Below are positions 8,821 to 17,209 of a stretch of DNA of 64,000 nt, piece after piece. The notes beneath the pieces are model-generated. The model was not told the DNA's origin and searched no databases. It saw only the letters and a list, made by a program, of their open reading frames with translations. Each line of letters begins with the position of its first letter. Position 1 is the stretch's first letter. The stretch spans positions 1 through 64,000 of the forward strand of contig CANPVZ010000019.1 of assembly GCA_947581855.1 (NCBI GenBank), written 5' to 3'. The position numbers were made by a program, and so were the translations under genes. The stretch is from an uncultured Phocaeicola sp. (lineage in GTDB: Bacteria; Bacteroidota; Bacteroidia; Bacteroidales; Bacteroidaceae).

Positions 8821-9349
8821 TTAACCAACTATAAAGAGTTTGCTCTTTATGTGAATCAGTAGTTGACTTACTGATTCAAAATAAAAAATGACATAGGTTA
8901 GCATAGCAATAGCCAACTTCTCAAAAGTACGCATCAGCAACCCTTTGCTAGCTTTAACCTCTGACTCTTTTTGAATTCCTGTTTTTTTTCATTCAGCCAA
9001 TTAAAGAATGATTCAATAGGTTACCTGATTTAAAAAATAACCAGAGAAAAAAGTCCTTTAGGGCTTTTTTCTCTAATTTATAACCGTTGGTTTTGCCTTA
9101 ATCTCTTTATGCCGAGTAAATATTTTCACAGGATTGTTTTGATTGAAGAAAGACAAGTCAGTATATATTTTATCTCCAAGTAAGGTTTTTCCATCGAGGT
9201 ATCCTACAGATCTTTTTTGAATATGGGTGGTCACTTTCAGAGACGGTAGTCAGAGTAATCATCTCTGAAAAAGGGATAACTCCCTTTCTTCACCGAAACC
9301 TACCTACCATATGGAACTTCATCCCATGATAATACATATTCTTAGTTGA
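8821..9349 (-). pseudogene. IS982-like transposase remnant
   Basis: Joined minus-strand frames give transposase segments interrupted by stops and shifts. KNMYYHGMKFHMVG with VIPFSEMITLT lies near 9340-9240, DGKTLLGDKIYTDLSFFNQ near 9200-9145, PIESFFNWLNE near 9020, and GIQKESEVKASKGLLMRTFEKLAIAM ends near 8895. This order matches the C-terminal two-thirds of IS982-type DDE transposases. The N-terminus is missing because the sequence switches into another transposase relic at about 9350. At least three frameshifts or stops show it is dead. Confidence 0.75.
8831..8877. repeat. Two adjacent hairpin-forming inverted repeats
   Basis: ATAAAGAG/CTCTTTAT with a 4-base loop (8831-8850) is followed by GAATCAGTA/TACTGATTC with a 7-base loop (8853-8877). 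They could end the Nif3/zinc-ribbon transcript or mark an IS edge. No strong T-run follows. Confidence 0.5.
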
Positions 9350-10292
9350 ACAGAATCTCATAAACGGATCGTTCAATCTTCATTATGTATTTGATGAATC
9401 ACCATAAATCAATAAGTGACTATGGCACAGTAAACTTGTATTCTGGCAACATTCTCACTTGTGCCCCAAAACTTCTAGATTTTAAGATGTTGTTTGAGCT
9501 ATTTGAAAAAGAGTTTAATTTGCCATCGATTGCGATATAGTAAAAACAGGATGTACAAAATTATTCGTTAAGAATACAAACTCACGACTCTGCTCTTCAT
9601 CGAAATAAACCATCTTTCGGAGCGGAATCGGACAATCCGTGAAGCTCTTATAAACGACAAAGCTGATTGTTGAGTCTGATAAAACGTTTTTGTTTCCATG
9701 AGATTTGTTTGAATCGCAGGCTCTTCCTAGCACGTATCACAAAGGTGGCTTCAATCTGCTCAATATTGTAGAAAGCAACGAAGTCATTGTAGCCACGATA
9801 AAGATATAGTCGTTCCCTTTTTCGTATGGAATCTCAGGCATGACTTTCATGTTATTGGTCGTAACAGGCGTAATATGGAAGAAGGTAGAAACTTATGCTT
9901 CAATATTATACAAAGTATGTATTTTGATTCCTCTCTTATGTTTCCTGAACTTTTCCCACTCAAAAACTTCAAGACAAAGATCTATCGTTGTAGAGTCAAA
10001 AGTATAGATGTGGCTATCGAGTCTAAAGACTTTTTCGTCGTTTAAGGAACGTGCTTCGCCAATAATTAGACGGCCGACGTAATCCTCGAAGATTCTGTAG
10101 GTACCGTTGTTCATTGACTTTAGAAAGATTGCTTTTGGTTACAGTGTTACCCATATCCAAGTGACACAAACTTTTTCCAATAAGCTTCGAGTGCAACAAT
10201 TCGGTCACACAAACTTTCGCGGATGATTCTTGTAAAGCATTTGCATCTAGACAGGAAAAATATATATGCTTGAAAATAAAGAAGTAATGCAT
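9350..10292 (-). pseudogene. IS4-family transposase remnant
   Basis: Minus-strand fragments in several frames follow the order of an IS4-type DDE transposase: KSNLSKVNEQR (near 10110), IYTFDSTTIDLCLEVF with the first catalytic Asp (near 9990), RGYNDFVAFYNIEQ and FVIRARKSLRF (near 9810-9720), EEQSREFVFLTNNF (near 9575), YRNRWQIKLFFK then LKQHLKI after an in-frame stop (near 9510), and a C-terminal ERSVYEIL (near 9350). Numerous stops and shifts make it nonfunctional. It abuts the IS982-like relic without a visible spacer. Confidence 0.8.
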
Positions 10293-10356
10293 GGTAACAT
10301 TAGAATATATTATGCACGAACTCCTTAAACAAGCTTATTCAATAGGCTATAATAAT

Positions 10357-10806
10357 TTAAAGATGCTGATAATCAGGAATATCCTTAAGAAAAATATAAC
10401 TTTGGTTGTTATAATCCATTTTACAACAATAATGTTTTACACCATTACTCACAATTAAATAATCTACTCTCAAAACTAAATTATAATGACTTATTTGCGT
10501 GAAGACCTTTTGGGAAATCTCAATATGTGGAGCTTTATATTCAATAATCATTTTAGCTGATATATCTTTATCATATAAAACAGTATCACACCTTTTAACC
10601 ATACCATTTAACGATAAAGAAATTTCGTTTGCCAATAGGGATTGTGGATACTTTTTCTCCTCTATCAGAAAATGAACAAAATGCTGACGAACCCATTCTT
10701 CCGGAGTAAGAGCCACATACCGCCTTCGCAAAATATCGAAAATAACATTTTTTCCATTTCGCAAAACTATTTTTGTTGGGTATGAAGGTAAGTTTAATGG
10801 CAACAT
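10357..10806 (-). CDS. HsdR N-terminal-type nuclease-domain protein
   Basis: A 149-residue protein resembling the N-terminal domain of type I restriction HsdR subunits (HSDR_N_2 type). The likely PD-(D/E)XK residues are the Asp in KRCDTVLYDK and Glu/Lys in IIEYKAP (roughly residues 73-101). There is no helicase part and no hsdM or hsdS nearby, so it is a stand-alone protein of a kind common in Bacteroidetes next to holA. It is transcribed divergently from the AMP nucleosidase gene with only about 60 bases between start codons. Its role is unknown and it need not be a restriction enzyme. Confidence 0.85.
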   Translation of the reverse strand: MLPLNLPSYPTKIVLRNGKNVIFDILRRRYVALTPEEWVRQHFVHFLIEEKKYPQSLLANEISLSLNGMVKRCDTVLYDKDISAKMIIEYKAPHIEISQKVFTQISHYNLVLRVDYLIVSNGVKHYCCKMDYNNQSYIFLKDIPDYQHL

Positions 10807-10810
10807 TTAT

Positions 10811-10818
10811 TAAATTTG
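10811..10818 (+). promoter_or_regulatory. Promoter -7 box of the AMP nucleosidase gene
   Basis: TAAATTTG matches TAnnTTTG. It overlaps an upstream in-frame TTG at 10816, which therefore cannot be translated from this promoter and rules out the longer start. Confidence 0.65.
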
Positions 10819-10866
10819 CATTATGAAATATATCCAATTAAAGGTTGGGACAAAAATAATGAAATT

Positions 10867-11643
10867 ATGAAAACAAAGCAAGAAATTGTAGAGAATTGGC
10901 TTCCTAGATACACTAAACGGAGATTAGAAGATTTCAGCGAATATATTTTGTTGACTAATTTCAATAAGTATGTAGAATTATTCTCTGAAAAATTCAATGT
11001 TCCAATACTAGGGAGAGATGCCAATATGATCTCAGCCTCTGCTGAAGGAATTACCATTATAAATTTTGGAATGGGTAGCCCAAATGCCGCAATCATTATG
11101 GATCTACTTGGAGCTATCCATCCCAAAGCCTGTTTATTTTTAGGAAAATGTGGAGGTATTGACAAAAAAAATCAATTAGGGGATCTCATACTTCCAATAG
11201 CGGCTATTCGCGGAGAAGGTACATCTAATGATTATTTTCCACCGGAAGTTCCGGCACTCCCAGCTTTCATGTTACAACGAGCAGTATCATCGGCTATCCG
11301 AGATCATGCCCGCGATTATTGGACTGGTACCGTATATACAACGAACCGAAGAATATGGGAACACGATGAAGAATTTAAAAAATATCTGACCAAGACCCGT
11401 GCCATGGCTGTAGATATGGAAACTGCAACTCTTTTTAGTACAGGATTTGCCAATCATATACCAACAGGAGCTTTACTTTTGGTATCTGACCAACCAATGA
11501 CTCCAGAAGGAGTGAAAACCGATAAAAGTGACAACTTAGTTACACAAAACTTTGTAAAAGAACACGTTAATATTGGAATTGCTTCTCTACGAATGATTAT
11601 TGATGAAAAAAAGACCGTTAAGCATTTGAAATTTGATTGGTAA
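10867..11643 (+). CDS. amn: AMP nucleosidase
   Basis: Hydrolyses AMP to adenine and ribose 5-phosphate. It belongs to the nucleoside phosphorylase/MTAN fold, seen in NFGMGSPNAAIIMD, LFLGKCGG and AVDMETATLF with the catalytic region near residues 175-185, and LLLVSDQPM near 205. The start at 10867 (MKTKQEIVENWLPRYTKR) gives 258 residues and matches the short family form. The frame extends 17 codons upstream to a TTG, but that codon lies inside the promoter. The gene overlaps none of its neighbours and lies eight bases before holA. Confidence 0.93.
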   Translation: MKTKQEIVENWLPRYTKRRLEDFSEYILLTNFNKYVELFSEKFNVPILGRDANMISASAEGITIINFGMGSPNAAIIMDLLGAIHPKACLFLGKCGGIDKKNQLGDLILPIAAIRGEGTSNDYFPPEVPALPAFMLQRAVSSAIRDHARDYWTGTVYTTNRRIWEHDEEFKKYLTKTRAMAVDMETATLFSTGFANHIPTGALLLVSDQPMTPEGVKTDKSDNLVTQNFVKEHVNIGIASLRMIIDEKKTVKHLKFDW

Positions 11644-11651
11644 CAGAGATT

Positions 11652-12671
11652 ATGGTAAAACAAGAAATTACGATAGAGGATATTATAAAAGAATTAAAAA
11701 ACAAACACTACCGTCCAATTTATTATTTGATGGGAGAGGAATCGTACTACATTGACAAAATATCCGACTACATTGCTACTGCGATACTAACGGAAGAAGA
11801 AAAAGAATTTAACCAAACAATATTATACGGAAGCGAAACAGATATTGCTACAATAATAACTACTGCAAAAAAATATCCTATGATGAGCGAACACCAAGTT
11901 CTCATTGTAAAAGAAGCTCAAAACTTAAAAAATATTGATGAATTATGCTATTATTTACAGAAACCTCTCATATCAACTATTTTAGTATTTTGCCACAAAA
12001 ATGGCATTTTAGATAAACGAAAAAAGGTTACATCTTTAATTGAGAAATGCGGAATTATATATGAATCAAAGAAAATCAAAGACTCACAACTTCCTAATTT
12101 CATTACAAACTATTTAAAGAAAAAAAATATAACTATTGAATCTAAAGCCACAGAGATTTTATCAGAGTTTGTGGGTGCTGACCTTTGCCGACTTACAAGC
12201 GAATTGGAAAAGCTAATTATAACTCTTCCACAAGGACAAGTACACATTACTTCAGAACAAATAGAAAAAAATATTGGAATCAGCAAAGATTTCAATAACT
12301 TCGAATTAAAAAATTCCTTGATAGAAAAAAATATCTTCAAAGCTAATCAAATCATTAAATATTTTGAAGAGAATCCCAAAAACAATCCTCTACAAATGAC
12401 ATTATCATTACTATTTAATTTCTTCTCAAACTTAATGCTTGCATATTATGCTCCTCAAAAAAACGAACAAGGTATTGCCAAACAATTGAATTTAAGAAAT
12501 ACATGGCAATCTAAAGAATATATAATTGCCATGCAAAGATATAGTGGAGTAAAAGTTATGAAGATTATTGCAGACATCAGATATAGTGATGCAAAATCTA
12601 AAGGTGTAGGTAATAGTTCCCAATCAAATGGTGAAATCCTAAAAGAATTGATATATAAAATATTACATTAA
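11652..12671 (+). CDS. holA: DNA polymerase III delta subunit
   Basis: Clamp-loader delta subunit that opens the beta sliding clamp. The 339-residue product starts with KQEITIEDIIKELKNKHYRPIYYLMGEESYYIDKI, the N-terminal signature of HolA, followed by KYPMMSEHQVLIVKEAQ and the middle and C-terminal helical domains. An in-frame TTG exists at 11637 inside the end of the upstream gene, but the ATG at 11652 fits better. Tight spacing to the AMP nucleosidase gene suggests co-transcription. No terminator hairpin is visible after it. Confidence 0.92.
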   Translation: MVKQEITIEDIIKELKNKHYRPIYYLMGEESYYIDKISDYIATAILTEEEKEFNQTILYGSETDIATIITTAKKYPMMSEHQVLIVKEAQNLKNIDELCYYLQKPLISTILVFCHKNGILDKRKKVTSLIEKCGIIYESKKIKDSQLPNFITNYLKKKNITIESKATEILSEFVGADLCRLTSELEKLIITLPQGQVHITSEQIEKNIGISKDFNNFELKNSLIEKNIFKANQIIKYFEENPKNNPLQMTLSLLFNFFSNLMLAYYAPQKNEQGIAKQLNLRNTWQSKEYIIAMQRYSGVKVMKIIADIRYSDAKSKGVGNSSQSNGEILKELIYKILH

Positions 12672-13502
12672 TTTTAAAATTTATCTATAAAAAATCTTTT
12701 AAACCAATAAATACAAATTAATCAAAAAGTTTTTTCTATTAATAGATATATATTTATCTACTTAAAACAGTTCCTTCCGAGAAATACATAGTTAAGTCAT
12801 AAAATAAGCTAAGATTATTAACATCCTTTCTCTAAAACCTTTGATGATAATATGATAGGATGGCGAAAAAATAAAAATTAAAAAAAACTAATTAAAGCTT
12901 TTTTTAAGAGGATAACTATTATCTATTACCTTCTACATTGATGGAACATTTTAAATAAAAAGCAGTATAATCTTTACATATTATCACGAATCCAACAATA
13001 TACATTTGTAAACAATCAGCAAAATATACACATATGTAATACATAAGACATTAATATATAACATATATATAACTATAAATTATTAATATCTTATATACTA
13101 ATACAAAAGTAATATGAATATCCATTGACGCTTATGCATAAAAATCCATATAACGATTAAAACAATATATTATTATTTATCAGTAACTTATATCAAACTC
13201 AAGAAGTATTAATCTATAAAAAACATCCGTTAGAATCTAAATCATATCAAAAAGCCCATTTTTCAATGCCTATTATATAAATAAACAGCTGTAAATCACA
13301 CTAATACAACGTTTAGAAAAATAAATTATATAATACTATATTACGATTCTATACTTTTATTAGTTTATATTTGTGACTAGATTATATTTACAAAGCATTT
13401 CTTTAATTACAAACTTTATATATTACAATTTTGTACTATACAAATATTATATATATATTTGTAATTAAAATATTATATCTGTAATAAATAAAACATTCTA
13501 AT
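12672..13502. other. 831-base very AT-rich intergenic stretch
   Basis: The DNA is dominated by A/T runs and TATA-like repeats. No protein-coding signal or RNA fold was recognised apart from operator-like palindromes near the right end. It could hold an AT-rich regulatory region or a decayed insertion. Confidence 0.6.
13403..13468 (+). promoter_or_regulatory. Operator-like palindrome cluster before the XRE gene
   Basis: TACAA-TT-TTGTA at 13424-13435 is a perfect palindrome. TACAAATAT-N7-ATATTTGTA lies at 13439-13463. Outer half sites TTAATTACAAA (13403-13413) and TTTGTAATTAA (13458-13468) also mirror each other. The repeated TACAA/TTGTA halves 35-80 bases before a helix-turn-helix gene suggest autoregulatory sites. 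Confidence 0.45.
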
Positions 13503-13949
13503 ATGAAAGATCGTATTGCACAAATAATGAAGGAAGAGCAAATGTCAGCTATACAATTTGCCAAGGAAACTGGAATTCAACAGGCTTCCTTATCACATAT
13601 ATTAAATGGAAGAAATAACCCAAGTCTTGAAATAATAAAAAAAATTCATCAAAGATTTACTCATATTAATTTAGAGTGGCTTTTATATGGCGAAGGAGAA
13701 ATGATCAATAATCCGTCTAAATTTAATTACTCTCTATTTGACGAGAATACAATAAATGCGGATGACTCCCTAAAAAAAACTAAATATGACAAGGAAATTA
13801 ATCGAGAAGAGTATCCAAATGACCTACAAAATCCTATAAAAGAAACAGTTAAGTATATAGAAAAGCCTCAAAAAGAAATTATCGAAATAAGAATATTTTT
13901 CAATGACGGCACTTATGAAACACTTATTCCACAAAATAAACAATTTTGA
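13503..13949 (+). CDS. XRE-type helix-turn-helix regulator
   Basis: A 148-residue protein with an N-terminal Cro/C1-type HTH (about 1-60): AIQFAKETGIQQASLSHILNGRNNPSLEIIKKI. The segment INLEWLLYGEGEM follows, as in many XRE proteins of this phylum. The remaining 80 residues are polar and low in complexity, with a short beta-like tail (EIIEIRIFFNDGTYETLIP). It has no recognised ligand or peptidase domain. It lies alone upstream of pyrK and is preceded by TACAA/TTGTA palindromes, so it may be autoregulated. Target genes are not known. Confidence 0.85.
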   Translation: MKDRIAQIMKEEQMSAIQFAKETGIQQASLSHILNGRNNPSLEIIKKIHQRFTHINLEWLLYGEGEMINNPSKFNYSLFDENTINADDSLKKTKYDKEINREEYPNDLQNPIKETVKYIEKPQKEIIEIRIFFNDGTYETLIPQNKQF

Positions 13950-14307
13950 GTTCACTACATAAAGATATACGATCTCAATTTTGGGAATATGTATTTATGT
14001 ATATTTTAACTAATTTGTTGCATTCGTGTTCGGAAGATAATTCACTCATTTAAGAGAATATCTATTTGACTGAATTCACAGCCTTTACATATTTTACGCT
14101 GTAAAGGTCTATTCAAACAATTTAAAATTGAAAAATCCAAAATCTTACAATTTACTATATATTAAATACTTAAATAGAAATTAATGATATTTATTGTATC
14201 ATCAGCAATCCAGACTATCTGAACTTTGTCAAGAAACTAAAGTATGTTATTGTTATGAACTTTAAATCTATTATCTTTGCTTACATAAATCAAACCAATT
14301 GTAATTT
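13950..14307. other. 358-base gap before pyrK
   Basis: It contains an 8-bp hairpin, CCTTTACA/TGTAAAGG (14082-14107), without a T-run, and the pyrK promoter at the right end. No gene was seen. Confidence 0.55.
14250..14279 (+). promoter_or_regulatory. Promoter of pyrK-pyrD
   Basis: TTG (14250-14252) is separated by 19 bases from TATCTTTG (14272-14279), 28 bases before the pyrK start codon. Confidence 0.7.
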
Positions 14308-15087
14308 ATGAACAAACATATTTTAGATCTTACAGTAGTTGAAAATATAAAACTACACACAAATTACGTCTTATTAAAAATGACGCATGAGCTCACATTG
14401 CCTCCTATGATGCCTGGCCAATTTGCAGAAATCAAAATAGATGGTTCATCTACCACTTTTCTACGACGTCCTATATCAATAAATTATGTAGACAAAGAAA
14501 AAAATGAAGTTTGGTTTCTTATTCAATTAGTAGGTGATGGAACGCATCAATTATCTAAAGTAAATAAAGGAGACAAAGTAAATATTATCCTACCCTTAGG
14601 AAAAGGATTCACTCTTCCGCAATCCAATATACATAAAAAATGTTTAATAATAGGCGGGGGAGTAGGAATTGCTCCTCTATTATATTTAGGAGAACAACTC
14701 TTAGTAAACGGAAATCAACCGGTCTTTCTTTTAGGAGCACGCTCTAAACAAGATTTATTACAATTAGACAACTTCCAGCAATTGGGTTTAGTATATACTA
14801 CTACCGAAGATGGTAGTTGTGGAGAAAAAGGATATGTTACCCAACATTCAATTCTTTCTCATGAAAGGTTCGACATTATTTATTCCTGTGGGCCGAAGCC
14901 TATGATGGTATCCGTTGCCAAATTCGCTAAAGCAAATCATATTGAATGTGAGGTTTCATTAGAAAACAAAATGGCATGTGGCATAGGGGCTTGCCTTTGT
15001 TGCGTAGAAAATACAAATGAAGGACATTTATGTGTATGTAAAGAAGGCCCTGTATTTAATATAAAACAATTACTATGGCAAATTTAA
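14308..15087 (+). CDS. pyrK: Dihydroorotate dehydrogenase electron-transfer subunit
   Basis: Iron-sulfur flavoprotein that passes electrons from the PyrD FMN to NAD+ in type 1B dihydroorotate dehydrogenase, step four of pyrimidine synthesis. The ferredoxin-reductase-like FAD domain ([10 protein letters not shown] near residue 50) is followed by an NAD-binding segment ([18 protein letters not shown] near 113). The C-terminal 2Fe-2S cysteines are CGIGACLCC and the later CVC (about 223-245). Length 259 is normal. It overlaps pyrD by 13 bases, which indicates translational coupling. Confidence 0.95.
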   Translation: MNKHILDLTVVENIKLHTNYVLLKMTHELTLPPMMPGQFAEIKIDGSSTTFLRRPISINYVDKEKNEVWFLIQLVGDGTHQLSKVNKGDKVNIILPLGKGFTLPQSNIHKKCLIIGGGVGIAPLLYLGEQLLVNGNQPVFLLGARSKQDLLQLDNFQQLGLVYTTTEDGSCGEKGYVTQHSILSHERFDIIYSCGPKPMMVSVAKFAKANHIECEVSLENKMACGIGACLCCVENTNEGHLCVCKEGPVFNIKQLLWQI

Positions 15088-15986
15088 ATGTAAATATTAA
15101 TGGATTATTAATGAATAATCCGGTTATGACTGCATCCGGTACATTTGGATACGGAAAAGAGTATGAAGACTTCGTTGATTTAGAAAAAATTGGTGGAATC
15201 ATTGTAAAGGGAACTACACTTCATAAGCGTGAAGGAAATCCTTATCCACGTATGGCCGAAACTCCTTCAGGTATGCTTAATGCAGTTGGCTTACAAAATA
15301 AAGGTGTTAACTATTTTATCAATCATATTTATCCTCAAATCAAAGATATACCAACCAATATGATTGTCAATGTATCTGGTTCCAGCATTGAAAGTTATGT
15401 GAAAACAGCAGAAGCCATTAATGAACTTGAGAAGATACCAGCTATTGAATTGAACATTTCATGTCCGAATGTAAAAAAAGGGGGTATGGCTTTTGGAGTC
15501 TCTATTCAAGGAGCAAGTGAAGTTGTTAGCGCTGTAAGGAAAGTGTACAAAAAATGTCTAATTGTAAAGTTATCCCCCAATGTGACAGACATAACGGAAA
15601 TTGCCCGTGCTGCAGAAGCTTCCGGAGCTGATAGTGTTTCATTAATCAATACAATATTAGGTATGGCCATTGACGCAGAACACCGTCGCCCACTACTATC
15701 AACTGTCACTGGAGGAATGAGTGGTGCTGCAGTAAAACCAATCGCTTTACGTATGGTATGGCAAGTTGCCAAAGCGGTAAAAATTCCGGTAATTGGTCTA
15801 GGGGGCATCATGAACGCCCGTGATGCTATAGAGTTTATATTAGCCGGAGCTTCTGCAATACAAATAGGAACGGCTAACTTCATAGATCCGACTATCACAG
15901 TTAAAGTAGTAGAAGGTATTAATGATTATTTAGAAAGACATCATTATAAATCTATAAATGACATTATTGGAGCTCTAGAAATCTAG
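15075..15986 (+). CDS. pyrD: Dihydroorotate dehydrogenase catalytic subunit (type 1B)
   Basis: FMN enzyme oxidising dihydroorotate to orotate, paired with PyrK. Visible family features are [10 protein letters not shown], the NAVGLQN loop, the catalytic cysteine region [13 protein letters not shown] (about 122-134), VKLSPNV, and the FMN-phosphate loops GLGGI and ASAIQIGT. It has 303 residues, the usual length. Its last codons and stop lie inside the left arm, loop and right arm of the transcription terminator. Confidence 0.96.
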   Translation: MANLNVNINGLLMNNPVMTASGTFGYGKEYEDFVDLEKIGGIIVKGTTLHKREGNPYPRMAETPSGMLNAVGLQNKGVNYFINHIYPQIKDIPTNMIVNVSGSSIESYVKTAEAINELEKIPAIELNISCPNVKKGGMAFGVSIQGASEVVSAVRKVYKKCLIVKLSPNVTDITEIARAAEASGADSVSLINTILGMAIDAEHRRPLLSTVTGGMSGAAVKPIALRMVWQVAKAVKIPVIGLGGIMNARDAIEFILAGASAIQIGTANFIDPTITVKVVEGINDYLERHHYKSINDIIGALEI

Positions 15987-16005
15987 AGCTCCAATAATGA
16001 GTTTT
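15962..16005 (+). terminator. Terminator overlapping the pyrD stop codon
   Basis: An 18-bp perfect inverted repeat (15962-15979 and 15982-15999) has only two central bases, and a T-run follows. The pyrD stop codon at 15984-15986 is inside the hairpin. Confidence 0.85.
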
Positions 16006-16073
16006 TAATTAACATAGGAAAGGAAGTATTGGTAACTATGAATATCTTCTTTGCATAAAAGCCAAGAAGGGAG

Positions 16074-16133
16074 ATTCAGAAAATAATATAAAATTAGCCA
16101 AGGACATTCAGGAAATACTATAAAATTAGCCAA
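16074..16133. repeat. 28-base direct repeat at the IS edge
   Basis: ATTCAG..AAATA..TATAAAATTAGCCAA occurs at 16074-16101 and again at 16106-16133 with two differences. The second copy belongs to the conserved IS leader. The first looks like a diverged duplication of it. Confidence 0.6.
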
Positions 16134-16258
16134 CTAATTCAAGCTCAAAGTATTGCGAATTAGTTGGCTTTTTTGTATCTTTAGATATTGCCCCGAAAAT
16201 AAGGTTTAGCAGCCAAAACGGGGGAAATACCCAAACTAAGATATGGCTAAGATACAAA
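16102..16258 (+). repeat. 157-bp inverted repeat, left copy
   Basis: Base-by-base reading shows it identical to the reverse complement of 33270-33426. It spans the IS leader and the first five codons of the transposase (ATG at 16243). Confidence 0.9.
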
Positions 16259-16335
16259 GAATTTCATCAATCGAGCCAACTTTAGGCTTTACAGAGAGTT
16301 CGATATTCTTCAAAAATATCGTCAAAGTAAAGTAA
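16243..16335 (+). pseudogene. Transposase N-terminal fragment
   Basis: MAKIQ, then EPTLGFTE, a one-base shift, and FDILQKYRQSK can be read before homology stops at about 16335. The same N-terminus occurs in the copy at 33285. It is about 30 codons of a transposase of the large DDE type widespread in Bacteroidales. I think it is IS1182-like but am unsure of the family. Confidence 0.7.
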
Positions 16336-16790
16336 TGTTGCTGGGGTCCCAAGCTTCCTTCCAACCTTGTAGCTCATTCCCTGCCGAGTTTTCCGAACTT
16401 AATATTTTTCTGAGTTTCTCATCCATGCCAGCTTTTTCCTTGCATATAAAGGATTGGATATTCCATAGCGGCTACAGAATTTTCGGTTGGCATTGATGGC
16501 ACAAATAGAGTTGGCAACCACTGTCTCCTGTGATAAGACTACAACTTTCGTTTCATATATTTGCACCATTTACCCATGCTGTATCCGTTTTGCTTTGAGA
16601 CTTCGTTTTGTGTAGCAAACTTATCCTACGGCATAGACCTTATATGATATTCGTGTTCCTCAAGCCGGAACTTTGCCATCAGCTTCTTTCTAATTCTCCC
16701 CAAAAATACTCTTGCCTTGAACTAATGGTTGGCTCGCACTCCATAGTGGAACTTACACCACCAAGTAAGGCGGCGCCATGCACGGGACCC
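16336..16790 (-). pseudogene. Inverted transposase C-terminal fragment
   Basis: On the minus strand the pieces QPLVQGKS (near 16725), AINANRKFCSRYGI (near 16500), KAGMDEKLRKIL (near 16425) and ATRLEGSLGPQQHY (near 16370) follow the order of the C-terminal DDE region of the same transposase type. Several stops and shifts separate them. It is joined tail-to-tail with the N-terminal fragment at about 16335. Confidence 0.65.
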
Positions 16791-16796
16791 TACTAA

Positions 16797-16831
16797 AAAG
16801 GCAACTAATTCACAATGAATTAATTGCCTTT
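16797..16831 (-). terminator. Hairpin at right edge of IS remnant A
   Basis: AAAGGCAACTAATTC and GAATTAATTGCCTTT form a 15-bp stem with one mismatch that becomes a G-U wobble in the minus-strand RNA. On that strand TTTTTAG follows, so it would stop transcription entering the remnant from the right. Confidence 0.6.
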
Positions 16832-17209
16832 AGTAATGTCTCGTTAAATCTTGAAACCCTTTATTTTTCTGTTAAAGTACGATAGCAAATGTGGATATAC
16901 GAGCAGTATGATTTTATTTATTACCTAACGAATTTTGCAGAAAATATAAATTCAAATCCGTTTATTCACAACGCGACTGTAATCAACAGATTATTAATCA
17001 CATACAACAGCACGCGAGTCTTTTAACGGGACAGCAGTGAATTGCCTTATATTTTTTATTTTCTGAATATCTCTATTTAAGATACACAATCACAATACTT
17101 CTCAAATATCCATTTCCTTTTTCTTCTTTAAATCTGAAAATAGGTTTGAAAATATCCCTTGTTGATAAGTTCTTTCATAACGTTTTTGCCATAAAGACAA
17201 CTTCCAACT
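16832..17209. other. 378-base gap downstream of dapA
   Basis: No coding signal was found. No clear terminator for the leftward dapA transcript is visible. Confidence 0.5.

Larger units (their letters stand above)
16102..16831. mobile_element. Rearranged IS remnant, copy A
   Basis: The left part (16102-16258) is a non-coding leader identical to one at 33270-33426 on the opposite strand. It holds a hairpin, AGCCAACTAATTC/GAATTAGTTGGCT, followed by six Ts (16128-16175), as expected of a terminator that blocks read-through into a transposase. A transposase N-terminus follows on the plus strand and then an inverted C-terminal piece. The right part ends in a second hairpin (16797-16831) with its T-run on the minus strand. 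Confidence 0.75.

Noticed and set aside
10357..10806. Remnant of a type I restriction system
   Set aside because: No hsdM, hsdS or helicase traces lie nearby, and the frame is intact and full length for the stand-alone family.
10816..10866. TTG start extending AMP nucleosidase by 17 codons
   Set aside because: The codon lies inside the TAAATTTG promoter box, and family members start at the ATG at 10867.
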